Assembly: GCA_017455065.1 (NCBI GenBank)
Contig: JAFTBU010000059.1
Span: forward strand, 18,082 to 82,081
Length of the DNA: 64,000 nucleotides
Direction of reading: 5' to 3'
Source: Bacteroidales bacterium
GTDB taxonomy: Bacteria; Bacteroidota; Bacteroidia; Bacteroidales; UBA932
Shown here piece after piece: positions 24,976 through 35,280 of the stretch (its first letter is position 1; the number at the start of each line of letters is the position of its first letter). Below the pieces are notes generated by a model. The model ran no database searches. It was given only the letters and a program-made list of their open reading frames with translations, and had not been told where the DNA came from. A program made the translations under genes and the position numbers.

Positions 24976-26280
24976 ATGGATTACAATAATAATGCACTAC
25001 TCCCGCCTCTTCCGGAGCGAATGAGGCCTCACAGCCTCTCCGAGTACGTCGGACAGCGCCATCTGGTGGGTGAAAACTGCATCCTGCGCAATATGATCGA
25101 GAGCGGGAACCTCTCCTCGTTCATACTCTGGGGTCCTCCCGGTGTGGGCAAGACGACCCTCGCCCGTATCATCGCCGACACCCTGGACCGGGAGTTCTTC
25201 ACCCTGTCCGCGGTGAGCGCAGGAGTCAAGGATGTGAGGGACGTCATCGACTCCGCCAAGTCCAAATCCCTGTTTTCCAGGACCGCCTCCCCCATACTCT
25301 TCATAGACGAGATCCACAGGTTCAACAAAGCCCAGCAGGACGCCCTGCTCGGGGCCGTCGAGGCCGGCACCATCACTCTGATCGGAGCCACCACCGAGAA
25401 CCCTTCTTTCGAAGTGATCACTCCCCTGCTTTCCCGCTGCCAGGTGTTCGTGCTCAAATCCCTCGAGCCCGAGGACCTGCAGATACTCCTGGACAGGGCT
25501 ATACGGGAGGATGAACTCCTGCGGGAGCGCCATGTCCGGGTCGCCGAGACCGACGCCCTCTTCCGCCAGAGCGGCGGCGACGCCCGCAAACTCCTGAATA
25601 TCCTGGAGATAGTCGTCGATTCATGCACCGGCCGCCCCGAGATTGTCATAGACAACAAACTGGTCACCTCCTGCCTGCAGGAAAACATCGCGATCTACGA
25701 CAAGGACGGTGAGATGCACTACGACATCATCTCGGCCTTCATCAAGAGCATACGCGGCTCCGACCCCAATGCGGCCGTCTATTACCTTGCACGCATGCTG
25801 GACGGAGGCGAGGATCCCCTTTTCATAGCCCGGAGGCTGTGCCTGAGCGCCTCGGAGGACGTGGGACTCGCCAACCCCAACGCCCTGCTCCTGGCCAACG
25901 CCACCTTCCAGGTGGTCAATGTGATAGGCATGCCGGAGGCCCGCATCCCCCTAGCCGAGTGCACCGTGTACCTGGCCTCCTCCCCCAAGAGCAACGGCTC
26001 CTACATGGCCCTGGAAAAGGCCCTTGCAGTGGCCCGCCAGGACAAGACCAAGGCGGTGCCCCTGTATCTGAGGAACGCCCCGACCGCCCTGATGGAGAAG
26101 CTCGGATATGCCGACGGCTACAAGTACGCCCACGACTATCCGGGGCATTTCGTGGACCTCGAATTCATGCCCAAGGGCCTGGAGGGCACGGTTTTCTATG
26201 AGCCTCAGCCCAACCGCCACGAAGATACGCTCAAGGCGTACCTGGCGGCCTGCTGGCCCAAATATTACACCAAGAAATAA
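24976..26280 (+). CDS. rarA: Replication-associated recombination protein A
   Basis: 434 aa AAA+ ATPase of the RarA/MgsA/WRNIP1 family, which acts at stalled replication forks as a tetramer. N-terminal RMRPHSLSEYVGQRHLVGEN, Walker A WGPPGVGKTTLA, Walker B ILFIDEIHRFNKAQQDALL, sensor 1 IGATTENPSFEV and the sensor 2/lid region SGGDARKLLNILE are all present. The C-terminal tetramerisation part includes SAFIKSIRGSDPNAAVYYLA. It stands alone; its stop directly abuts the convergent TamA-like gene stop. Confidence 0.95.
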   Translation: MDYNNNALLPPLPERMRPHSLSEYVGQRHLVGENCILRNMIESGNLSSFILWGPPGVGKTTLARIIADTLDREFFTLSAVSAGVKDVRDVIDSAKSKSLFSRTASPILFIDEIHRFNKAQQDALLGAVEAGTITLIGATTENPSFEVITPLLSRCQVFVLKSLEPEDLQILLDRAIREDELLRERHVRVAETDALFRQSGGDARKLLNILEIVVDSCTGRPEIVIDNKLVTSCLQENIAIYDKDGEMHYDIISAFIKSIRGSDPNAAVYYLARMLDGGEDPLFIARRLCLSASEDVGLANPNALLLANATFQVVNVIGMPEARIPLAECTVYLASSPKSNGSYMALEKALAVARQDKTKAVPLYLRNAPTALMEKLGYADGYKYAHDYPGHFVDLEFMPKGLEGTVFYEPQPNRHEDTLKAYLAACWPKYYTKK

Positions 26281-28497
26281 TCAGAAGGGATATCCCACTC
26301 CGAAGTGGATGGAGCAGCCGTCCCTGGAGAACCATTGTTCCGGCCTGAGCCACCTGGAACCTTCGGGAAGGCTGGGGTCGTGGAGCTTGAAACCTGCGTC
26401 CAGACGGATGAGGATGAAGTCGAGGTTGAGCCTCAGGCCCAGCCCCATGTCGGCTCCGAGGACCTTGTAGAAGTCCTTCAGGTGAAACACTTCCCAGTAG
26501 TCGTCATAATCAGTTATGCCGGCCTGGTGCATCGCGTCGTTGAAAGAATTGGCGGAGTAGATGTTACCGGCCTCGGCGAACAGGGCCCCTTCCAGCTTCC
26601 AGAACATCTTGAAACGGTATTCCAGGTCCACTTCCACCTTGATCTCCGCGGTCTGTCCCGGGATGGAGAATGCGTATATGCCTTCTTTTGACGTGTCGCC
26701 GGGGCCCAGGGTCCTCAGCTGCCAGCCCCTCATGCTGCCCGCTCCTCCGACGAAGAACTTCTGCTCGAAGGGGACGTTGATGGAATTGCCGTAGGGATGG
26801 CCGAAACCGGCATTGAAACGCATCGCGAGGGCCTGCGAATCACCGGCGCCCCAGCGGAAAGCCTTGGCGACATTCAGTTCGGCCTTGACATACTGGGAGT
26901 AAGGCGAGCCGAGCACCATCCTTTCGCCTGTGTCGGGATCGACGGGCAGATATTTGTTGAACAGGCTCAGGACGTTGCCGGAAAGGTTGAAATCGAGCCT
27001 GGTCGAGAAATACGGGGTCTTGGGGACGATGTCGGAGTTGGTCGTGTACATCAGCGTGGCCTGCAGACCGGCGTCCAGGTGGGGGTCGTAGTTCTTCAGC
27101 AGGTAGGGATTGTTGATGATGCTGATGATGAAAGCCTGGTCCAGGTCACGGACGTTGACGTAGTTGACCTGGAAGGGATAGATGTTGTAGAAGAATTTCT
27201 GGTCGATGTTGCCGGTGTGGCCATACGAGAGTCCGAATACGGTCCTGACGCACTCGTAGCGGTCCTGGAAACTGGCCGTGACGCTCACCTCGGAGCGCGG
27301 GATGAACGCTGACCTGAGCCGTCTGGCGGGCAATCCGAGTATCCTGGGGAAGCTCAGGCTGGCTCCTGCCGTAAATTCGGTGGAATGGATCGTGGGGTCG
27401 CTGATCATCCTCTGGAAATTGCCGGAGAACCTCAGGTTCAGCCACTCCCCTCCGTGGAACACGTTCTTGTGGTAGAAGCTGATCTGCGGGGAGATGCCCA
27501 GCAGGCCGGAAGAGTTGCTGGAGGCCTCGAGCTGCACCTTGAATCCCTTGGGATTGGACTCGGAGAGCTGGATGTTGCAGTCCACCACATTGGTATCCAC
27601 GGGATTGAGCTCCATCCTCACGCTGTTGAACACCTTCAGGTAGGAGAGCCTGGTGTAGGTGGTGTTTATCTCCTTTTCGCTGAAAAGGGTCCCGGGCTTA
27701 ACAGTGTTCATGTCCAGCAGGACCTTCTGCCTGAAGGGGATGGATTCGGGATGGGAGATGGTGACCTTGCCTATGGTGTACTTGCGCAGGGGCTTGGCCG
27801 CGCTTTCGGCTTCGTTGCGGGAGTAATTCCTGATGTAGTAGTCCAATATCGTGCGGTCCCCGTAATTGACCGTATCGGCCTCGAATGAGTACCTGCTCGG
27901 GCTGAAATCGTAGTATCCCAGGTTCCTGAAATACGAGGACCCCCTGGTGCTCTCTTTCTCCAGGGTGGTTTCCGACAGGATGGTCCCCGCCTTCACCAGC
28001 GAATTGACGCTGTCGGCTGCGAATTCTTCGGGGAAAATGCCGTCCTCGGGGATGTGGTAGCGTATTTCGTCTATCGTGAACTGCTTGCCCGGGGTCACGC
28101 AATAGGTGATGCGCACCTTCTTTCCTGTGGTGTCGGCCTCTGTCTTGATCTCTGAGCCGTAGTAACCCAGATGCTCCAGGTGGTTGTTTATGTTGTTGAC
28201 CGACGAGGGGATGGAGTTGGCGTCGTAGAGGACGGGGGCGACGGCGAGCTTGCTGAAGATGCGGGTGAAGAAATTGCTCGTGTCAGGCACCAGGCCGTAG
28301 CGGGTCTGGAAAAGCTTCAGGCCTCCCGGAGGCTGCTGCTTGATGTACGGCGTCACGTCCGCGGGGGTGACGGCCTTGCTGCCCACGATCTTGACCTTGT
28401 TGGGCTGGAGCAGATACTGGTCTTCCCGCAGCACTTGGGTGACGCTGCAGGAGCACAGGATCAGGGCAGAAGCCGCAATTAGGACGATTTTTTTCAT
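26281..28497 (-). CDS. BamA/TamA-family outer-membrane protein with lipobox (TamL-like)
   Basis: 738 aa from the ATG at 28497; a 100-residue upstream extension runs through the promoter and into the divergent gene. The signal peptide MKKIVLIAASALILCSCSV has a lipobox, so the N-terminus is probably lipidated. POTRA-like repeats cover roughly residues 30-370 (QFTIDEIRYHIPEDGIF; YTIGKVTISHPESIPF). A 16-strand Omp85 barrel follows, with the VRGF-type lid motif as GGAGSMRGWQLRTLGPGD and a terminal FGVGYPF. Lipidated TamA relatives called TamL are known in Bacteroidota and work in outer-membrane biogenesis. It is monocistronic and divergent from the methyltransferase gene. Confidence 0.88.
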   Translation of the reverse strand: MKKIVLIAASALILCSCSVTQVLREDQYLLQPNKVKIVGSKAVTPADVTPYIKQQPPGGLKLFQTRYGLVPDTSNFFTRIFSKLAVAPVLYDANSIPSSVNNINNHLEHLGYYGSEIKTEADTTGKKVRITYCVTPGKQFTIDEIRYHIPEDGIFPEEFAADSVNSLVKAGTILSETTLEKESTRGSSYFRNLGYYDFSPSRYSFEADTVNYGDRTILDYYIRNYSRNEAESAAKPLRKYTIGKVTISHPESIPFRQKVLLDMNTVKPGTLFSEKEINTTYTRLSYLKVFNSVRMELNPVDTNVVDCNIQLSESNPKGFKVQLEASSNSSGLLGISPQISFYHKNVFHGGEWLNLRFSGNFQRMISDPTIHSTEFTAGASLSFPRILGLPARRLRSAFIPRSEVSVTASFQDRYECVRTVFGLSYGHTGNIDQKFFYNIYPFQVNYVNVRDLDQAFIISIINNPYLLKNYDPHLDAGLQATLMYTTNSDIVPKTPYFSTRLDFNLSGNVLSLFNKYLPVDPDTGERMVLGSPYSQYVKAELNVAKAFRWGAGDSQALAMRFNAGFGHPYGNSINVPFEQKFFVGGAGSMRGWQLRTLGPGDTSKEGIYAFSIPGQTAEIKVEVDLEYRFKMFWKLEGALFAEAGNIYSANSFNDAMHQAGITDYDDYWEVFHLKDFYKVLGADMGLGLRLNLDFILIRLDAGFKLHDPSLPEGSRWLRPEQWFSRDGCSIHFGVGYPF

Positions 28498-28505
28498 TAA
28501 TCTCA

Positions 28506-28513
28506 CAAAAATA
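28506..28513 (-). promoter_or_regulatory. -7 box of the TamA-like gene
   Basis: TATTTTTG on the minus strand, 8 nt upstream of the ATG at 28497; nearly leaderless. This supports the shorter start. Confidence 0.5.
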
Positions 28514-28543
28514 CGTATTTTTATTGACAATTCTTTTGAAGAC

Positions 28544-29254
28544 ATGCCGATAAGCAACAGTGAAATCAAGATGGTACGGGCCCTGGGGACCAAGAAATTC
28601 AGGGACGAGAGCGGCCTCTTCGTCGTCGAAGGCGAGAAGATGGTCGCCGAGGCCCTGTCCTCAGGATTCGAGCCCGTGCATTTGTGGAAGCGGGACGATA
28701 TCGGAGAGGAGGCCATGTCCCGGATTTCATCCCTTTCCTCCCCTTCACCGGTGCTGGCGGTCCTCCGCCAGAGGCCCGCGGAGGAGCCCGAGATCAAGGA
28801 CGCCCTCTACCTGGGGCTGGATTCGGTCAGGGATCCGGGCAATATGGGCACCATCCTGCGGCTCTGCGACTGGTTCGGGGCGGAGGGCGTCTTCGCCTCC
28901 CGCGACAGCGTCGAGCTGTACAATCCCAAGGTCGTGCAGGCCACCATGGGGGCGATTTTCCGCAAGAAGGTCTGGTACTGCGACCTTCCTGATGTCTGCG
29001 CCCGTTTCCGTGCCCGCGGCCTCAAGGTGTACGGCACCTTCCTGGACGGAGCCGACATCTACAGGGAAGAGCTCGCTGCCGGCGGCCTCGTGATCATGGG
29101 CAATGAAGCCCGCGGGATAAGCGCCCCGGTGGCGGCGGAAGTGGATTCCAGGCTGTACATACCCTCATTCTCCGAGGGCCCGGGAGCTGAATCGCTCAAC
29201 GTCGCCGTGGCCACTGCGGTGTGCCTTTCAGAGTTTAAACGAAGAACACATTGA
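28544..29254 (+). CDS. TrmH/SpoU-family RNA 2'-O-methyltransferase
   Basis: 236 aa from MPISNSEIKMVRALGTKKFR at 28544; the longer frame reads back through the divergent gene. An N-terminal RNA-binding substrate domain (RDESGLFVVEGEKMVAEAL) precedes a SPOUT domain with LGLDSVRDPGNMGTILRLCD (motif 1), IMGNEARGIS (motif 2) and the knot-forming IPSFSEGPGAESLNVAVATA (motif 3). All catalytic-type residues are present. It should methylate ribose in rRNA or tRNA; the position is unknown. One base separates its stop from the GH13 start. Confidence 0.9.
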   Translation: MPISNSEIKMVRALGTKKFRDESGLFVVEGEKMVAEALSSGFEPVHLWKRDDIGEEAMSRISSLSSPSPVLAVLRQRPAEEPEIKDALYLGLDSVRDPGNMGTILRLCDWFGAEGVFASRDSVELYNPKVVQATMGAIFRKKVWYCDLPDVCARFRARGLKVYGTFLDGADIYREELAAGGLVIMGNEARGISAPVAAEVDSRLYIPSFSEGPGAESLNVAVATAVCLSEFKRRTH

Positions 29255-29255
29255 G

Positions 29256-30518
29256 ATGATAATATACCAGGTGCTCCCACGGCTTTGGGGAAGCGGACAT
29301 TTTTCGGACTGGCAGGAGCCAGAATTCGACTATCTGAAAACTCTCGGGGTGTCCCACATATGGTTCACCGGAGTCCCCCGGCATGCCACCGGCAAGCCCT
29401 TCGTCAAAGGCAACCCCGGCAGTCCCTACGCCATAGAAGACTATTATGATGTAAATCCATATCTCGCTGATGTAGAGTCAGAAAGGATGGATGAATTCAA
29501 GTCTTTAATAAACCGCGTCCACGCCTCCGGGCTGAAGCTTCTCACAGACTTCGTCCCCAACCATGTGGCTCGCGAATACCATGGCGACATCCCCCGGCTC
29601 AACCATTGCGACGCCGACTGGACAGACACCCTCAAGATCGACTACAACGCCCCCGGCGCCTATGACAAAATGTATCAGATCGTACGTTTCTGGGCAGGTC
29701 TCGGAGTGGACGGAGTCAGGTGCGACATGGTCGAGATGGTGCCTCTCGCCCTCTTCACTTACATCATAGGTAAGATTAAAGCGGAATTCCCTGATTTCAA
29801 GTTTATTGCAGAGGTTTACTCAAAGGAAGGCTATAGAAGATATGTACGCGAAGCCGGCTTCGATCTGCTATATGACAAATCGGGATTGTACGACCTGCTC
29901 GTCCCCCTGATGGCAGACCGCGGAGACGCCCGGGAGATCAGCTGGAACTGGCAGCGCCTGGGCGACCTGCAGCCCCATATGCTCAATTTCCTGGAAAACC
30001 ACGACGAGGAGAGGCTGCGCGCCCCGGACTATGCCGCCCTGGGTCTCGCTTCCCTGTTCAACGGCGCCTCCTTCATGCTCTATTTCGGGGAGGAGGTGGG
30101 TGAGAACGCCGCCCGCTCCGAGCGGCGCCGCACTTCCATTTTCAATTGGGAAAAAATCCCCTCCGTGGAGCGTCTGGTGCGGTACATCCGCACCGGTGAA
30201 GGCCTCACCGCCACCGAACTGCAGACCCTGGAGCGGCACCGCAGCATCCTTTCCCTCGCCTCCCGCATCCAGTCCTGGGCCAATTACGACCTGTGCTACT
30301 GCAATGTCGGGCTCACCGGATTCGACAGCGAGAAGCACTTCGCCTTCCTGCGCTACCGCCCCGACAAGAGCGAGCCGCCGGTGCTGGTCGCCTGCAATTT
30401 CTCCCCTCTCCCGGCGGCTTTCGACCTCAGAATCCCCCGGGATGCCAGGGCCCTTTCCGGCTGGGAAACCGAGCGGGTGCACATAGAATTGTCCCAGAGG
30501 GACATTTCTATCCTTTGA
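29256..30518 (+). CDS. Alpha-amylase family glycosidase (GH13), cytoplasmic
   Basis: 420 aa with no signal peptide, so probably cytoplasmic. GH13 conserved regions appear in order: I LLTDFVPNHV, II GVDGVRCDMVEM (Asp nucleophile), III FKFIAEVYS (Glu acid/base) and IV MLNFLENHDEERL (Asp stabiliser). A short C-terminal beta domain follows. This small GH13 type acts on alpha-glucans or maltodextrins inside the cell; exact specificity (alpha-amylase or glucanotransferase-like) is uncertain. It follows the TrmH gene with one base between, so the two are cotranscribed although unrelated in function. Confidence 0.87.
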   Translation: MIIYQVLPRLWGSGHFSDWQEPEFDYLKTLGVSHIWFTGVPRHATGKPFVKGNPGSPYAIEDYYDVNPYLADVESERMDEFKSLINRVHASGLKLLTDFVPNHVAREYHGDIPRLNHCDADWTDTLKIDYNAPGAYDKMYQIVRFWAGLGVDGVRCDMVEMVPLALFTYIIGKIKAEFPDFKFIAEVYSKEGYRRYVREAGFDLLYDKSGLYDLLVPLMADRGDAREISWNWQRLGDLQPHMLNFLENHDEERLRAPDYAALGLASLFNGASFMLYFGEEVGENAARSERRRTSIFNWEKIPSVERLVRYIRTGEGLTATELQTLERHRSILSLASRIQSWANYDLCYCNVGLTGFDSEKHFAFLRYRPDKSEPPVLVACNFSPLPAAFDLRIPRDARALSGWETERVHIELSQRDISIL

Positions 30519-30573
30519 CTTTTCGCGCTAAATGATTAAATTTGCGGGATTGCGCACACGCGCGGTCGCGCAA
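30514..30573 (+). promoter_or_regulatory. pfp promoter and leader hairpin
   Basis: TTTG (30514-30517), a 19-nt spacer and TAAATTTG (30537-30544), a near-ideal Bacteroidota promoter that begins just before the GH13 stop codon. The leader then forms a hairpin TTGCGC (30550-30555) / GCGCAA (30568-30573), about 35 nt before the pfp start. It may stabilise the transcript. Confidence 0.7.
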
Positions 30574-30608
30574 GACAAGCTTATTCAGTAAAATTCATAT
30601 AAACTCAA

Positions 30609-32246
30609 ATGCAAAAGTCATCTCTCCAGATTGCCCGCGCCTCGTACCAGCCCAAGCTCCCCGAGGCTCTCAAGGGCACCGTCTCTGTCAAGGAAGGCGA
30701 AGCGACCAGGTCGGTCGGCGACCAGGCCGAAATCAAGGCTCTGTTTCCCAATACCTACGGCATGCCTGTCGTGGAATTCGTCCCCGGCACGGGTGTGGCC
30801 GAGGGTCGTTTCAATGTCGGCGTGATCCTCTCCGGCGGCCAGGCCCCCGGCGGACACAACGTCATCTCCGGCCTCTTCGACGGCATCAGGGCTCTCAACC
30901 CCGCCAATAAGCTCTACGGCTTCCTTATGGGTCCCGGCGGACTTGTCGACCACAAGTACATCGAGCTCACCGACTCCATCATCGACGACTACCGCAACAC
31001 CGGCGGCTTCGACATCATCGGCTCCGGCCGCACCAAACTCGAGGAAACCGACCAGTTCGAAAGCGGCATCAAGATACTCCGCCAGCTGGATATCAAGGCC
31101 CTCGTCATCATCGGCGGCGACGATTCCAACACCAACGCCTGCGTGCTCGCCGAGTACTACCAGGCCAAGGGCTACGGAGTCCAGGTGATAGGCTGCCCCA
31201 AGACCATCGACGGCGACCTGAAGAACGCCCAGATCGAGACCTCTTTCGGTTTCGACACCGCCACCAAGACCTATTCCGAGCTGATCGGCAACATCGAGCG
31301 CGACTGCAACTCCTCCCGCAAATACTGGCACTTCATCAAACTGATGGGCCGCAGCGCCTCCCACATCGCTCTGGAATGCGCCCTCCAGACCCATCCCAAC
31401 ATCTGCCTGATCTCCGAGGAGATCGAGGCCGAAGACCGCAGCCTCGATGATATCGTGAGCTACATCGCCGGAGTGGTGGCCGCCAGGGCCGCCGAGGGCA
31501 ACAATTTCGGTACCGTCCTCATCCCCGAGGGCCTCATCGAGTTCGTCCCCGCCATCAAGAGGCTCATCTCCGAGCTGAACGACATACTCGCCACCGACGA
31601 AGCCCGCGCTGTGTCCCGTGAAAACCAGATCGAATATGTCAGGACCCATATGAGCAAGGAAAACCTCGCCACCTTCAACAGCCTTCCCGCAGGCGTCGCC
31701 AGCCAGCTCGCCCTGGACCGCGACCCTCACGGCAATGTCCAGGTGTCCCTGATCGAGACCGAGAAGCTCCTCAGCCATATGGTCGGCGAAAAGCTCGCAG
31801 CCATGAAGAAGGCCGGACAGTATGTCGGAAAGTTCACCCCCATGCACCATTTCTTCGGCTATGAAGGCCGCTGCGCAGCCCCGTCCAACTTCGACGCAGA
31901 CTACTGCTACTCACTGGGTTACAACGCTTCCCGCCTCATCGCAGCCGGCAAGACCGGTTACATGTCCGTGATCCGCGGCACCACCGCTCCGGCCTCCGAG
32001 TGGATAGCAGGCGGCGTGCCCATCACCATGATGATGAACCTCGAGAAGAGGTCCGGCAAGATGAAGCCCGTCATCCGCAAGGCTCTCGTGGAGCTCGACG
32101 GCGCCCCCTTCAAGTACTACAAGGCACATCGCGACGAGTGGGCCATCAAGACCTGCTTCGTGTTTCCCGGAGCCATCCAGTACTGGGGTCCCTCCGAGGT
32201 CTGCGACCAGACCACCGTCACCCTCCAGCTCGAGCAGAAGAAGTAG
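30609..32246 (+). CDS. pfp: Diphosphate-fructose-6-phosphate 1-phosphotransferase
   Basis: 545 aa, the long PPi-dependent phosphofructokinase clade. PPi use is indicated by IIGGDDSNTNA (the second Asp after GGD blocks ATP) and by CPKTIDGDLKNAQIETSFGF (lysine in PKT). LMGRSASHIALECALQTHP and MHHFFGYEGRCAAPSNFD are typical of the clade. It catalyses the reversible phosphorylation of fructose 6-phosphate with pyrophosphate in glycolysis and gluconeogenesis. First gene of the operon with ligA, which starts 3 nt after its stop. Strong promoter and common codons suggest high expression. Confidence 0.95.
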   Translation: MQKSSLQIARASYQPKLPEALKGTVSVKEGEATRSVGDQAEIKALFPNTYGMPVVEFVPGTGVAEGRFNVGVILSGGQAPGGHNVISGLFDGIRALNPANKLYGFLMGPGGLVDHKYIELTDSIIDDYRNTGGFDIIGSGRTKLEETDQFESGIKILRQLDIKALVIIGGDDSNTNACVLAEYYQAKGYGVQVIGCPKTIDGDLKNAQIETSFGFDTATKTYSELIGNIERDCNSSRKYWHFIKLMGRSASHIALECALQTHPNICLISEEIEAEDRSLDDIVSYIAGVVAARAAEGNNFGTVLIPEGLIEFVPAIKRLISELNDILATDEARAVSRENQIEYVRTHMSKENLATFNSLPAGVASQLALDRDPHGNVQVSLIETEKLLSHMVGEKLAAMKKAGQYVGKFTPMHHFFGYEGRCAAPSNFDADYCYSLGYNASRLIAAGKTGYMSVIRGTTAPASEWIAGGVPITMMMNLEKRSGKMKPVIRKALVELDGAPFKYYKAHRDEWAIKTCFVFPGAIQYWGPSEVCDQTTVTLQLEQKK

Positions 32247-34319
<2,073 letters not shown>

Positions 34320-34323
34320 GGAT

Positions 34324-35280
34324 ATGAAACTCAGGCACATAGCAGACCTGTTCACGGACAAGCTCTGGACGATGGACACCACTCATGCTCCCAGATTCTG
34401 GAGGCATGTGGTCCGTTTCTTCAAGCTCATCCGCATCACGGTCGGAACCTTCAACGAAAACAACATGGGGTTCCAGTGCGTCGCCCTGAGCTATTTCATG
34501 TTCATGGCCATCATCCCGTTCATGGCCTTCGTGTTCGCGGTGGGCAACGGTCTGGGCCTCAGCGACAGGCTCTCCGAGCTCCTGCACCGCATCATCCCGA
34601 CCTACTCCGACCTCATCGACACCATCATGGTCAGGGCCGACGCCATCATAGAGACGGCCCAGTCGGGCTGGGTGGGGTTCATCGGAGCCCTCGCCTTCTT
34701 CTGGACCATCATCTGGCTGATGTTCCAGGTGGAGCGGGTATTCAACAACGTCTGGGGCATACACAAGGTCCCCAGGAAGATCTACAAGAGATTCTCCTTC
34801 TATATCTTCGTGCTCATCCTCTCCCCCTTCCTCATCATCATCTTCGGTTACGGTATAGTGTACTACACCAACATGACCAACCTCATCGGACTGGACCTCG
34901 GGGATGTGAAGGTGCTGCCCAAGATATTGACTTACATAGCTTTCTACGTACTTACGGCCCTTACTTTCTCGGCCATGTACAAATATATCCCGGCCACGCT
35001 GGTCCACTACCGCAACGCCATCAGGGCGGCGCTGGTGTCCGCGCTGGTTTTCGTGCTCTACCAGTATCTCTATCTGGAGGCGCAGATACTCGTGACCAGG
35101 TTCAATGCAGTTTACGGAGCGATAGCCGCCATCCCGTTGTTCCTCATATGGATCAACTGGAGCTGGCAGATCATAATATACGGAGCGGAGCTGACCTACG
35201 GCTTCCAGAATGTGGATTCCTACCATATCCCCGAATGGGATGATGAAAAGGACAACGGCAGAGGAAACAGGAAGAAATGA
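34324..35280 (+). CDS. YihY/BrkB-family inner-membrane protein
   Basis: 318 aa with about six transmembrane helices. NMGFQCVALSYFMFMAIIPF is the family N-terminal signature, and LIWINWSWQIIIYGAELTYG is the conserved C-terminal helix region. The family was once called ribonuclease BN by error and is now regarded as membrane proteins of unknown function. The gene starts 4 nt after ligA and overlaps rel by 4 nt, so it is inside the housekeeping operon. Confidence 0.88.
   Translation: MKLRHIADLFTDKLWTMDTTHAPRFWRHVVRFFKLIRITVGTFNENNMGFQCVALSYFMFMAIIPFMAFVFAVGNGLGLSDRLSELLHRIIPTYSDLIDTIMVRADAIIETAQSGWVGFIGALAFFWTIIWLMFQVERVFNNVWGIHKVPRKIYKRFSFYIFVLILSPFLIIIFGYGIVYYTNMTNLIGLDLGDVKVLPKILTYIAFYVLTALTFSAMYKYIPATLVHYRNAIRAALVSALVFVLYQYLYLEAQILVTRFNAVYGAIAAIPLFLIWINWSWQIIIYGAELTYGFQNVDSYHIPEWDDEKDNGRGNRKK

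Noticed and set aside
28498-28797. 100-residue N-terminal extension of the TamA-like protein
   Set aside because: It would read through its own promoter and the divergent methyltransferase gene, and it would bury the signal peptide.
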